Source of the DNA: Shinisaurus crocodilurus
Taxonomy: Eukaryota > Chordata > Lepidosauria > Squamata > Shinisauridae
Assembly: GCA_021292165.1 (NCBI GenBank)
Contig: CM037880.1
Coordinates: 207,602,255-207,666,254, forward strand
Reading direction: 5' to 3'
DNA: 64,000 bases
Part shown: in pieces, positions 32,949 to 43,765 of the stretch
Layout: each line of letters starts with the position of its first letter
How positions within the stretch are numbered: the first letter of the stretch is position 1
Notes under the pieces: generated by a model
Database searches by the model: none
Told to the model about the DNA's origin: nothing
Seen by the model: only the letters and a program-made list of their open reading frames with translations
Program-made: the position numbers and the translations under genes

Positions 32949-33247
32949 ATTGTGTAGTCCCAGGACAGCAGGGATTTCATTGTGCAGTCCCGGGGGAAAG
33001 GGAGCAGGGATTTCATTGTGCAGGCCGGGGGGAGGGGGAGCAGGGATGTCATTGTGCAGTCCCGGGGGAGCTGGCAGTCCCGGCGGAGCTGGGAATTCAT
33101 TGTGTAATCCTGGGGGAGCTGGTAGTCCCAGGGGAGCTGAGATTCCAAGAGATTCCAGACAGCGGACAGCTACCTTAAGGAATTTCTAACAAAGAGTGCC
33201 TATAGGAAAAGGACGACCCGTGCAACGCTGGGTAAAAAAAAAGCTAG
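32949..33247 (+). mobile_element. Helitron 2, 3' part
   Basis: Several degenerate minisatellite units, then CAGACAGCGGACAGCTACC, GTGCCTATAGGAAAAGGACG, a hairpin (ACCCG TGCAACG CTGGGT) and AAAGCTAG before T. The last 120 bp match the end of the Helitron at 6498-8112. The 5' end was not found. Confidence 0.8.
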
Positions 33248-33461
33248 TAGTAGATAAATAAAGGTTATATAGATACAGATACACATACGCTATTTTATTT
33301 ATTTATTTATTTATTTCATTTCATTTCATTTCTGTACTGTCCAATAGCTGAAGCTCTCTGGATGGTTCACAACAATGCATAAAATACACAAAAATATATA
33401 ACTTAAATATCCAATCTTTCTTTAGATAAAGATAATGCAGACCTTTGGCTGCTTTACTCTG

Positions 33462-34460
33462 TGTCGGGGGCCCTGTCCTGCAATCACACATTCTAGTACT
33501 CTGACACCAGAGACTTCAAATCAGTAAGATCCTTTTATTATAGCAAATCCCAAGGCGTAAGCTTAACGGGTACAGTCTTCAGAAATCATATAGCTGATGG
33601 CATTAGGCTCTTGTTCCACATCAAGGTAGGGGACTGGAACGTCTCTTAGGGACCAAATTCCCCAACATTTCACCCCAAGGAAAGGGTTCCAGATACAGTA
33701 ATACCTTGGATTGCAAGTAACTTGGTTTGAGAGCGTTTTGCAAGACAAGCAAATTTTTAAATATTTATTTATTTATTTATTACTTGATATACAAGCGATG
33801 TCTTGCAATACAAGTACTGTAGTACGGCTTAAATTAAAAATCTCTCTACAAATTTTTTTGGGGGGATTTCGTTTTGATATAAGAGTGTTTTGGATTACAA
33901 GCACGTTTCCGGAACGAATTATGCTCTCAATCCAAGGCATGACTGTATCTTCGTAGATGATCTTCCCTGACATCCCACACCAAGGGAGGGGACTCAAATA
34001 TCTCCTTTATACATCTCACATTCTGGGGAAGGAATTGAAATGTCTTTTGGGGATCATCTTCCAGGCATCTCACACCATGGAAAGGGACTCAAATGTCTCC
34101 TTTAGACATTCCACAATCAGAGTTCAAGGAAAGAATCAGAGCCAATACCAGGTGCTCCTGTGATAAGGGAAGGGATCCAAGAACCAGCCCTGACTTACCC
34201 ACACACACCCATGGAGAGCTGAACCAACCTTGCCACTGAGTTGGAACCTACAGGGTGCCATACACCTTGGCCTTAGGATCTGAGCAACTCCTAGCTGCTC
34301 CTCCGACAGGGGAAGGATCTGAGCCCTATTGCTCATGAGACAAGGGAAGTAATTCTAGAAGAGGACCTGAACCAGCATGCACACCTCCACAGAGGTCAAG
34401 ACCAACCCTGCCACTTCAGTTGGCCCCTCTGGGTACTGAGCATCCAGGCCTCTCTCGACA
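33462..34460 (-). mobile_element. probable solo LTR, interrupted by a MITE
   Basis: Begins TGTCGGGGGCCC and ends CTCTCTCGACA (TGTCG/CGACA ends). The flanks CTCTG and GTCTG match at 4 of 5. CCTTTTATTATAG near 33531 is the complement of an AATAAA signal, so the LTR likely reads on the minus strand. Bases 33610-34120 hold degenerate repeats of a unit with CTCACACCATGGAAAGGGA. The MITE at 33696-33945 splits it. No internal retroviral genes are visible. Confidence 0.6.
33696..33945. mobile_element. Tc1/mariner-like MITE, copy C
   Basis: CAGTAATACCTTGGATTGCA to CTCAATCCAAGGCATGACTG, flanked by TA (33694-33695 and 33946-33947). It lacks the GC-rich middle present in copies A, B and D. Confidence 0.9.
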
Positions 34461-35040
34461 GTCTGCTTACTCCACAAACATATCCCTGATGTACTATGAT
34501 CAGTGAGTTTCTTTATTTCTTTAGTGATCTTGTTGGATTGTCAAGTGTGTGCTCCTTTTTGTTGTTGTTGTCTTTTGGGTTTTTTTTTAACTTGATTTCA
34601 AAATAAAATAAAATTGCCAGGGCAAGAGTACTAAGCAATATTCTTGGAGAAACTCCGTGGCATCCCTTGACATACCCAGAATTCAGGTAGCTCCTGCTTA
34701 TAAACTTCATTGTGCACCCTATCATCCATGTGACTGTCAGGAGCCCCACTTCCTGGTCCCATCCACATGGTGTAGTAGGGAGAGGAGCTTACCCAGGGCA
34801 TATAAAGGAAGGTTAGATGAATTCTAGCTCTGTTGGGCTGAGAAACATTCCTGAGCTGTGTCTTTTGGGGCTAGTCCACAACATTCCTACTTTGGGGCAA
34901 CTTCTTTCAACATGCTCCTTTAGGACTCATTGGGAACAGCATAGTTTTTAAAGCAAATGTAGTGGAATTTCCCCAGGCTGAGCCTCTTGGGATTGGCACC
35001 ACTTTTTAGTTATGTTTCTGGGCATGTCCCAGAAGGTACT
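34461..35040. other. no gene; possible short LTR-like remnant
   Basis: TGTCAGGAGCCCCACTTCCT at 34736, a TATA-like GCATATAAAGG at 34797 and CCACAACA near 34880 resemble a small LTR, but no duplication was found, so this is only a suggestion. Confidence 0.3.
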
Positions 35041-35048
35041 TTCTAGAA

Positions 35049-35446
35049 CAGGGGTTCGACAACCTTCGGAGGTCCAGGGGGCATCCCCCCCCCAGACACT
35101 TCCCCCTGTTGGCTGCACAAACCCCATCATGGGTGCTTAATTTTTTTTAAAAAAAAATAAATACAAATCAATGTTGTCCATAGTAACTACAAAGTGCCAA
35201 AAGAGTCACTTTATTGCAAGATCATTAGCTGGCTTGCAAGATTTTAACAGTTTTGCTGCCTTGCAGTGGCTCCAGAGCACAAAAAGGGTCAAAATTAGGT
35301 TGCAAACAAGCTAATTTTGACCCTTTGGGCATTCCGTAATAACAGTGGATGCCATTTTTTCCCTATTTTTATTTTTTTACTGAACTTGGGGGCTGGCAGG
35401 GTACAGGGGCTGCACATGTCCACAGGTCATGTGTGGCCCGGCCCTG
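35049..35446. mobile_element. hAT-like non-autonomous element
   Basis: CAGGGGTTCGACAACC ... GGCCCGGCCCTG, flanked by TTCTAGAA (35041-35048) and GTCTAGAA (35447-35454), 7 of 8 matching. It is non-coding. Confidence 0.7.
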
Positions 35447-35454
35447 GTCTAGAA

Positions 35455-36629
35455 GCTCCATAGCTGTACATATTTTTAGGCATTATCCAAAATCTGCAAA
35501 AAGAAGAAGTAATTTTGTCTGATATGAAAATGAAACAAATGGTATGAATGATTTTGGCTTAGCCCATATTACAGTATCAGCAGTCACTGAGACCAAGTCT
35601 CAAAGCACATCATTGATTAATAGGGATGTCATTCTTTCATTGGGACTCCCATTTCTAAGACTGGACTAATACCCAGGTAAAGCCATATATTTAAATAATT
35701 CAAGATGCTATCTGACTGTTATATGCATTTGATATCTCTCAATTTCTACTGTATGTGTTTATAATCATGATTCTCCCAAATACTTACACGATATGCAGGA
35801 AGTAATATATACATGCACTCAGGAAAGTGATCTATTAATTTCTAATTTGCCCATCATTCAAAGCACTCTATGAGAAACAATGAACCGCTGAGTTCCAAGA
35901 AAAGAAAGCTATTAAGACATACTGGTGGATAACAGTGAGACTCCCCATGCCTTCTTCACCCTCCATTAATGGATGATGAAAGACCAGGCCTGAAATTGGT
36001 AGATGAAATGAGAAGAATAGAAGCAGCTGGCAACAGCTGTGTGCCTCCATTTCTGACTCCAGCAATCTGTAAAAGGACTGGAAATCAGAGTTTCTCGGAG
36101 CTCAGGAAGAAATTAGCAAGCAGCAACTTTAGCTCATGAGGAGGAAAAAGGATCCCATAAGACATCCTTGTATTTTTGTGTGTGTATTAAATGTGTGTAT
36201 TTTTTGCTTTACAAAAGACTGGCTCCTGGTGGAGATGAAAACTACTAGAACTGGTTTGTTCATGTGGATCAACAGAGATGCCTGAATTTTTGGATTCTCT
36301 TTGGGGGTGTGGCTATGGAGACTGTCACGATGAGTGCCTGCACTTCAAAATCTTCCGCTACACCATTGTCTTCCATAACAGGTGAACTAAAAGACATAAA
36401 TGCAAATAAAGGAAATATGATATACGGCTGACAGAAAGGAAAACTTCTGGATCTACCAGCTCAGAACTCTTAGTCTGTGTGGCCTTAACCTGGAGGACAA
36501 TTCATAAGCTTTATATCACTCACACCTCTGTTTGTTTCTTCCTTGCAATGTTCATGTCCCAGCATTCCAAACTGCCACTCTTGGTATCCATTTAACATCA
36601 CAGCTACTGATGAGGGCGGAAGTCGAGAT
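35455..36629. other. no gene recognised
   Basis: A/T-rich, unique-looking DNA without recognised repeats. No exon-like open frame with splice sites was found. Confidence 0.4.
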
Positions 36630-36630
36630 A

Positions 36631-36691
<61 letters not shown>
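36630..36691. repeat. (TG)n(TA)n compound microsatellite
   Basis: About 13 TG units followed by about 17 TA units. Confidence 0.95.
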
Positions 36692-36693
<2 letters not shown>

Positions 36694-36857
36694 CTTACTC
36701 TGTTGTTAGTCTATCTATCTTAAGACTGACTGCATCCATAGTGGATCCAGAGCCTCCTTGTTGCTTTGGTGTTGTGCCCACAGTAGAGGCAAATTTCTGA
36801 CCCAGATTTTTTTTCACCACATTTGCGTGTGTGGGGGGGTATCACATGCCCACCCCC

Positions 36858-36965
36858 TTGTTCTCTTTGTAGTCAAGCTGTCAAGTCTTATTTCTAGTCA
36901 ATTGCCTTTATTATGCCAACAACAAACAAGCAGGCATTGCCTCAAGATACAGACAGTATCCTCTT
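36858..36965. repeat. 108-bp repeat, copy 1
   Basis: TTCTCTTTGTAGTCAAGCTG to CAGACAGTATCCTCTTG. A second copy with about 85-90 percent identity by eye lies in direct orientation at 37293-37400. Both may belong to a degraded LTR element. Confidence 0.7.
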
Positions 36966-37292
36966 GTTGGGGTTCAGACACCATCATTGCCTTGAATTTA
37001 GTCTTTGGGGCAGGTCACTTGCCCTTTGTCACACCTCCCAAGGAAGCCATTTTATGGTGGTGCACACAATAGTTTCTCAAATTGCCAAATGTGCCTGAGG
37101 CCTGAAAGGGATGCCTACCTGTGGATTAGTGCTATGTGACTGAGCCCAGCCTTCTCCCAGGGTTGCATACTCCTCTTGCCCTCTCCTCCCATTTGGCCAG
37201 GAGGAGGAGTTTGAAAGCATTACCTTTTCCTTAATCATGCCTTGATGTTTCATCCAAACTGGAATTATGGTTATATGGAGTTCCCGGACCCT

Positions 37293-37400
37293 GGTTCTCT
37301 TTGTAGTCAAGCTGCCAAGTCCTATTTCTAGTCAATTACCTTTACTATGCAAACTACAAACAAGCAAACATTGCCTCAGGCTCCAGACAGTACCGTCTTC
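37293..37400. repeat. 108-bp repeat, copy 2
   Basis: Direct copy of 36858-36965, starting TTCTCTTTGTAGTCAAGCTG and running to CAGACAGTACCGTCTTC. Confidence 0.7.
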
Positions 37401-37990
37401 CAGCCAAAAGAGACAAAAGTTCCTGACAAGCATCGCTCAACACAGGATCTGGTAAGCTTCAGTTAGTTCCCTGGGTTAGAGCACCATGAAAGAGAGTTGT
37501 CGCAAAACTGACACTGTCTACTATGACCAGCCCTTTTCAGGCTGAAAGGGCTACCAAGTTCCTCCCTCAACGTGGGTCTTTCCACAAGGTCACTTCCCTG
37601 GCTGCAAGTCTCTTTGAGCACCATGCATTGCCCCTTCCTTTTCAGCTGATGCCTAACTCTTGGGTCTCATATTCCCACCCCCTCCTCCTCTTCATTAGGA
37701 ACCTGCATTCCCATGGGTTCAGAGGGCCCAGCTTGACTGTCCTCCGAAAGATTTGATGTCTCTGCTAGTCTCGCCAGTCTCCTGCTCCCACACCCTTGAT
37801 GCTTCAACAACACCTTCCACCTCCCCGTCTGACTCAGAATCAGTTCCCATGTCTTCTTGGAGCATGTCTGCAGAAGTGTTGGGCCCAATCCCTACAGAAG
37901 GGTGGTCAGGGAGCAGGGTCACATTCCACACAGGGAGGTCAGAGCTTGGTCAGTGAATGGGACAGCACTGAATACCTGCAAATCCGACAG
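37401..37990. other. possible LTR-element remnant, no intact gene
   Basis: A minus-strand frame here encodes an acidic stretch (TDSESDGEVEGVVEASRVWE) of the kind seen in LTR-retroelement-derived repeats, without any recognisable gag or pol motif. It could equally be an unidentified repeat. Confidence 0.3.
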
Positions 37991-38635
37991 CAGCATTTCT
38001 CACACTGTGGGTTGGGACCCACCAGTGGGTCTCACCCCACTCTCAGGTGGGCTTCAGGCTACCCAGTACCTCTTTGCTTGACCACTCTGCATCATGACCA
38101 CACCATGCACACGGCACAGGCAGGTGTGGCAGTGGGAGCTGGTTAGAGAGCAAGGTTAATTGATCAGGGATTAGAGAAACTGGCAGTTGGAAGCAGGATT
38201 CGGCTTGAGAGGCAAAATTACAGGAGATGAGTAAGAATACTTTGAGAGGCATGTTGTGGGGGGGGGAGTGGAAAACAATATTTTTTTGAAAATCTGCTTA
38301 AAGTCTCTGGATCAGAAAATTCTGCCTGAAATGGGCAAGCTGAATATTGATACCTCCAGAGCCAATGACTGTATTCAGCTGAGGAAAGCTGAGCTATGGT
38401 ATTCCCTGCTATAAGGAAATAGCTGTGGCAAAGAATTTTGCAATTTCCAAAGAGGGATTAGGTATCAATAGCAAATTATTTCAGTAATTGCCAGCTGATA
38501 ATGCTGAACTCCGCTTCAATCTGCCACCATTCTGTAACTGCCTTCACCCCTGCACTACAATTTTGTGAGTGGTGGGCCTCATTCCTTTCCAGCTCCCTCA
38601 AGGGCACCCTGGGGATAGAAAGTTTGAGAAGCCCT
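37991..38635. mobile_element. hAT-like element, old
   Basis: CAGCATTTCTCACACTGTGG at the left and AGTTTGAGAAGCCCTG at the right are the imperfect inverted ends of a widespread reptile hAT family. The duplication is eroded (TCCGACAG versus TCTGAGGG). Confidence 0.55.
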
Positions 38636-39018
38636 GTCTGAGGGTTTTGCAAGTTTCTATAAACTTTCTAACTAAGTAAGTGGCTGCCTGATCATCTTGG
38701 AACATTCAGAATCTATTAACCTTTCTTGTTAAAAGATACTTATAATCTGTCACCCACTCCTTTAAGCAACCCACTTTTTAAACAATAATAATTTTTATCT
38801 TGCCTGACTTCTTTCTTCTTCTGCATCATCTCTCTTCTTGACTTCTCTCACTCCTTCAAACTTGAAAAACAAAATGAGCTTGAGCAAATTAGAGTTGTGT
38901 GATGTGCCACTCAAATCTGGGCTCCCAGCAGTCAGTCTCACATGCCTTACCTCAGCACCACACGTGGCTGTCAAGGGTGCCTTGTCGGTTCCAAGGCCAT
39001 TCAACTGACCCCCAAGGG
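38636..39018. other. no gene recognised
   Basis: Unique-looking sequence with a pyrimidine-rich stretch at 38800-38860. Confidence 0.4.
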
Positions 39019-39026
39019 TCAATCCT

Positions 39027-39525
39027 AGGGTTGGGTAAGAAATTTGTTGGGTTCACATTTTGATATGAATGTACCAAATTCCTACTTTCCAAAATGGCAC
39101 ATGAACCGGAATGGGGTTATAGGACAATATTCGCATTTTTCAAAACTTTGTGATGCAGTTCGCGACTTTTAAAATTGAAAAGGGCAGGATATAAATATAA
39201 TAAACAAACCAACATCTGTAGGACAGGGAAAAGCTGCACATGTATATTAGGTGAAAGTGCACACAAAAGTTGCATATTAGGGACAAGAGCACAGAAAAAT
39301 GCATTATAGTAGGAGAAATCACTTGGGGAAAAGCCATATATTTGGAAAAGTACAGTAAAATGTGTATATTTGGAAAATGCATTAAAATGCATATACTTGG
39401 GAAAGTGTGTACATACATATTGTGCAAGTGCAGAAATCTGCAAGATGAGGGGGGAATCACAAACTTCTGAGGACATGGGGCAGAATGATGGGTGGAATTG
39501 AACTTGACAGATTCATCCACCCCTA
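39027..39525. mobile_element. hAT-like MITE
   Basis: TAGGGTTGGGTAAG to CATCCACCCCTA, flanked by GTCAATCC (39019-39026) and GACAATCC (39526-39533), 7 of 8. The interior has repeated ATATTTGGAAAA-type blocks and the short open frames are chance. Confidence 0.7.
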
Positions 39526-39703
39526 GACAATCCTAGCACATTGGGCCTTGTAAAGCCTCAGCATTGCCTCGGGACTAGCTGCTTGGTCTCCACAACTTGC
39601 CTGTAGTGTGAGGATCCTACCTAGTTCCTGTTTGTTTTCTCCTATTTGCTACCTCAGATTGTAACCCTTGCCCTGATGTCATCATCATCATTTTTATTTC
39701 TTA

Positions 39704-39832
39704 GGCTGCAATTCTATGCATGTTGAGACAAACAAAAAAAAAAAGCTCTACAGCTCCAGCCATCTATGCTGGCTGAGGAATGCTAGAAATTGTAGGATCT
39801 CTTTCTGTCTAAACATGCATAGGACTGCAGCC
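39704..39832. mobile_element. PIF/Harbinger-like MITE
   Basis: GGCTGCAATTCTATGCATGTT to AAACATGCATAGGACTGCAGCC, flanked by TTA on each side (39701-39703 and 39833-39835). Sister of 28425-28521. Confidence 0.75.
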
Positions 39833-39835
39833 TTA

Positions 39836-42052
39836 GACCTCTTTCAAGTCCATAGTTTCCCAAGGTGACTTCAAGCATTGCTCCCTTAGAGCCTAATCGG
39901 CCTTCCCTGCCACCTTGCTTGTTTTGAACTAGCCCTCTGGTTCTGCCCCATGACTGACAGTCTGGATTTCAGCGTCCCACAGCCTGGGGCAAGCCCCTGA
40001 TAAGGCCTAACAAATTTCCAGCAGCTGAGAAGCAAAGCAAATTTGGAGATCCCTGCTTGGGCAAAATGTAGGATGGCTATGTGTCCTCTTTTTCAGAGGA
40101 CCATCCTCTATTTGAAGGCATCCTCTGTTTGAAGGGTTTGTCCTGTCCAATTCCAGTTTAAAGATGAAAAACCATTATAACCATTGCCCATCAACAGTTA
40201 GCATCTGGATATCAGGCTGACTAGGAAAGCACGTGGGTCACCTGGTCAGTCTTCTGCACTATGTTGAGATGGATTGTATTTCTATTAAAATTTTAATATA
40301 TATTTTTTTCTAAATGTTCATCTATACTTGCAGTTAGCATATGCTATGCAAATCACTGCCCTCTTTTCTCCTCTTTTTTGGTGATGCATTTCCTTCTTCT
40401 GGACAATTAAGAAGTGGCCACCCAAGCCAAGTGTCAGGAAAAAATGTAAGAGGTGTTTCACACATTACACAGCAACAAAGTCACTGAGTGTCCACTGAAC
40501 CAGAAGCTGCAGCCAATCCTCACTCCCTAATAAATGCATGTATATGACAGATGCCGTCTCAAGCAGCCGCTGGTGGCGTGCACACTTGCCATGTTCACAT
40601 GTATTTTCTAATGTGTGAAAGGGTATCTACAGGGAAAACAAAGGAGTTTTAAATAAGTGAAATTTCTCAAGGATGCTTTGCACATCTGTAGAGCACACAG
40701 ATATTTATTTCCTTACAGCATTCTTCCAGGGAACAAAAAAAAATTGCCTCGGGCGAGATTATGAAAGGGACCTGTCGTCGCTGGTTCAATGTTGTTATTT
40801 GCTGTTGTACCAATGCAGCAAACCAACATCCAGGTGAGCTACTCAGGGATGGTGCCACCACGGCAGTGTACAGAGCCATGCCTGGACTAACCAACACTCC
40901 AATTTCCTTTTCTGCCCTGCTGCAGCTCTTTAAAATGCTGTTCCCAGCCTTTACTTACTCCCTGCTTTGCCAGTATAAACACATGAAGTGCTTACACTGT
41001 GTCAGGTCACTGAGCCAAGTACCATCTACAGCAGCTGGTGGCAGCTAACCAGGGGTAGCGACACTTTCCAACTCATCTTCCTGAGTTCCATTTAGCTGGC
41101 GATGCCAGGGACTGCACCTGGAAAATGATATGCTCTGCCCCTCTATGTCTCCTCCTAGGAGCCCTGAATCAGCTCTCAGAGTACTTCTGTTAGCCCATAC
41201 TCAAGCCTACCTTTTCTCCAACTTTCTAACTGAGAAAATGCATCTACCCTGATCTAATCCCAAGGAATTTACAAAACAAAGACAAAAAAATGAACAGAAC
41301 AAAACAAAACAAAACACCTCACTTTGGACAACCAAGCACAAGAGCACATCTTTCATAAAAAAAATTTTTTCCCTTTTTCTAATATCGCCAAATGACTTTT
41401 TGCGGGTGGTGCAGCACAGTGTTAATCATAATATTCCGATATGAAGGTGGCAAAGACATGGGTAATTACGATAATGGAAATTATTAATAGTGAATCAATC
41501 AGAAAAGGTCATGTCATGCGTCCCTTGCCAAGAATAATTGGGTAAGCAGTAGCAGCTTGTGATCCAGTTTACTGACAAATACCGCAGGGCAAATTCACAC
41601 CCCAATCCTAAGAGAGTTTATCCAGAAGAAGTTGCACTAGTTTTAAATGAATGTGCTTGCATGTACGCTTAGGATAACCTCAAAGCAAAGAATGATGCTA
41701 ATGGAAGAACAGAAAACCCCACCCCCATTACAGTTCACAAATAAATATAAATTTTAGGACCAGTTCACACACACTTACTAGATTGGTAGATGAGGTGGAA
41801 TGAATGCATATGTGTTCCCACCATGCCTCCTACATAACACGATATGGGTCATATGCATACACAGTCTGAGTGAACTTTACTTCTCAGAGGGAAAGGTAGT
41901 AAGAATGCAGAGGTGTACAGGTCTATCACATATTATATTCCAAGTTTGTTGGTGCATACAGGTCCATGCTCCCCCACCATGTATACACAGGTTCCTTTCC
42001 AGTAAGTGTATGAACAACTGAGGAATGCAAATCCTGCACTGATGCTTTCATT
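39836..42052. other. no gene; possible conserved non-coding DNA
   Basis: Bases 40070-40180 resemble a MITE end (ATGGCTATGTGTCCTCTTTT). Bases 41385-41600 are unusual: unique, repeat-free and rich in TAAT-core motifs (GTAATTACGATAATGGAAAT, TATTAATAGTGAATCAATC). That is the style of a developmental enhancer, but nothing in one sequence proves conservation. Confidence 0.3.
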
Positions 42053-42060
42053 AGTATATA

Positions 42061-42206
42061 CAGGGCTTTTTTTCTGGTGGAACTCACAGGAACTGAGTTC
42101 CAGCACCTTTTCTTCTATTAATTGCATTACAATTTAATCACCATCTACTCCCGAGGAAATGTAATCCAAGAGTTCCGGTACCTTTTTCTCCAGAAAAAAA
42201 GCACTG
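42061..42206. mobile_element. hAT-type MITE
   Basis: CAGGGCTTTTTTTCTGGTGG to CTCCAGAAAAAAAGCACTG, flanked by a perfect 8-bp duplication AGTATATA (42053-42060 and 42207-42214). Inner blocks GAGTTCCAGCACCTTTT and GTTCCGGTACCTTTTT are not inverted to each other, so only the outer ends pair. Confidence 0.88.
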
Positions 42207-42214
42207 AGTATATA

Positions 42215-42681
42215 TGTGAGTCTTTGTTGAGAATGATTGTTGTCTAGACTTACATGAGGACTATTTTTAAAATAAGTACAGAAAGGCTAAATGTGTATAA
42301 CAATATGAGTCTCCCCTTCGTACCTCTCAACATATGGATCTGGAGCACGCTAAATGCTGGGCAATCTTGGCCAAACATCTTAAAATTAGGAAATCCTGGG
42401 AAATCGCGGGGGAACAGAAAATGTGAGGAGGGGTGATTGTGGACGGGGGGGGGAGAGATCGCGAACCCTCCCGTAAACAAAGGTAGGGCTGGCAAACATG
42501 AACGTGCAGACGCACACAGATTTTTGCTTATTTATTTCATGGAATGCTGACAGACTGATGGGGGTGGGGGGAAATGGAAAGCCATGTATGTACTGGAGTG
42601 GGTGGAAACCTGAACAGAAGCAAATTTTATTGCCAATTCCACCTGTATTTGCTAATAATCATGTGCTCCCTGGGAAGCACA
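42215..42681. other. no gene recognised
   Basis: No repeat or exon was recognised apart from short G runs near 42450 and 42565. Confidence 0.4.
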
Positions 42682-42689
42682 GGCTAGGT

Positions 42690-42824
42690 CAGTGTTCTCC
42701 AACGTTGGGTCCCCAGATGTTTTTGGCCTACAACTCCCAGCATGCCCCAGCCAGCTATGCTGGCTGGGGCATGCTGGGAGTTGTAGGCCAAAAACATCTG
42801 GGGACCCAACGTTGCAGAACACTG
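42690..42824. mobile_element. hAT-type MITE, near-perfect palindrome
   Basis: CAGTGTTCTCCAACGTTGGG ... CCCAACGTTGCAGAACACTG, flanked by a perfect 8-bp duplication GGCTAGGT (42682-42689 and 42825-42832). The two arms of about 67 bp differ at one position outside the centre (CCAGCTATGCTGG). It is the best-preserved member of the CAACTCCCAGCATGCC MITE family in the window. Confidence 0.95.
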
Positions 42825-42832
42825 GGCTAGGT

Positions 42833-43569
42833 TAAGGAATGCTAAGGTGCTTCTGGGTTGGTTCTGCAGATACTATCTGTCCAGAAACTGTTACGCATGA
42901 TGGAAGGCACATCTAGAAGTCCAACAACACATTGTGACAATTGTAGATAAAAAGGATACCAAGACCAAAGGACAGCATACGAAACTAGGTTTAGAGCAGA
43001 CCAAGGTGTCACTGGTGATTAGGAACACTTAGAAGTATTTTATATGTACATCTTCCTGACTATGTAGGCAGAACTGTTTGCTGTACAATGTTGACATTGC
43101 ATTGCGCTTGTGGCAGTGAGGACCCTGACACTTCTTGGACAAACTGATGCAATGTGCAGAATGTTTATATCAAACTTGCAATGGCTTGAAGGGAAAGGGG
43201 AGCTGTCAGAATGCTTGCAGTCCACCTTCTATGAAAGAAGGGCAAGTTGTTTTTGTGGGGCAGACTGATGATTGGCTGGAGAGCCATGAAGGTGGGGAAA
43301 GCAATTGCCTAAGGGAAAAGTCAGGAATAGGCAATGGACTGAGAAACAGGAAACTGTGGGGCAGGTTGGTGAAAGAGAAAGAGGTTTGATGAAAAGGGCA
43401 AAGCAGGCAGGAAGCTGAGGCAAATGAAAGAGGAAGCTGTAATGAAACCTCACAGTGTTGCAGGTCAGGAGGACAGGAAGAGACAGGAATTCTGGCAAAG
43501 CTGAGCAAGGGGCAGGACACTTTAAAGAAGTCTTCTTTAAAGGAGACTTAAGAAAGAGGGACAAAATAG
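42833..43569. other. no gene recognised
   Basis: Purine-rich between 43240 and 43560. The long frames on the minus strand there reflect the pyrimidine-rich complement, not a gene. Confidence 0.4.
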
Positions 43570-43765
43570 GTAAACGGCTGTAAAACATAGTGTGGTATTG
43601 TGTTTTAAACTCTGTGGGTTTTTAAAAATGTTTTATGTTATGTTTTAAATAAGATTGTGTTTTTAAGCTGCATTTTATTGTTAACCACTTTGAGTGCCAT
43701 TTTGTTTGTGTCTTTTTGGCAGAAAGGTGGGATATAAAATAAACAAACAAACAAACAAACTAAAT
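43570..43765 (+). mobile_element. L2-type LINE 3' tail
   Basis: TTTTATGTTATGTTTTAAAT, TTAACCACTTTGAGTGCC, GAAAGGTGGGATATAAAATA and then (AAAC)n: the usual 3' UTR end of L2 elements. Confidence 0.65.

Noticed and set aside
37667..37931. An intact gag-like protein on the minus strand
   Set aside because: Only an acidic low-information stretch is visible. No nucleocapsid, protease or polymerase motif accompanies it.
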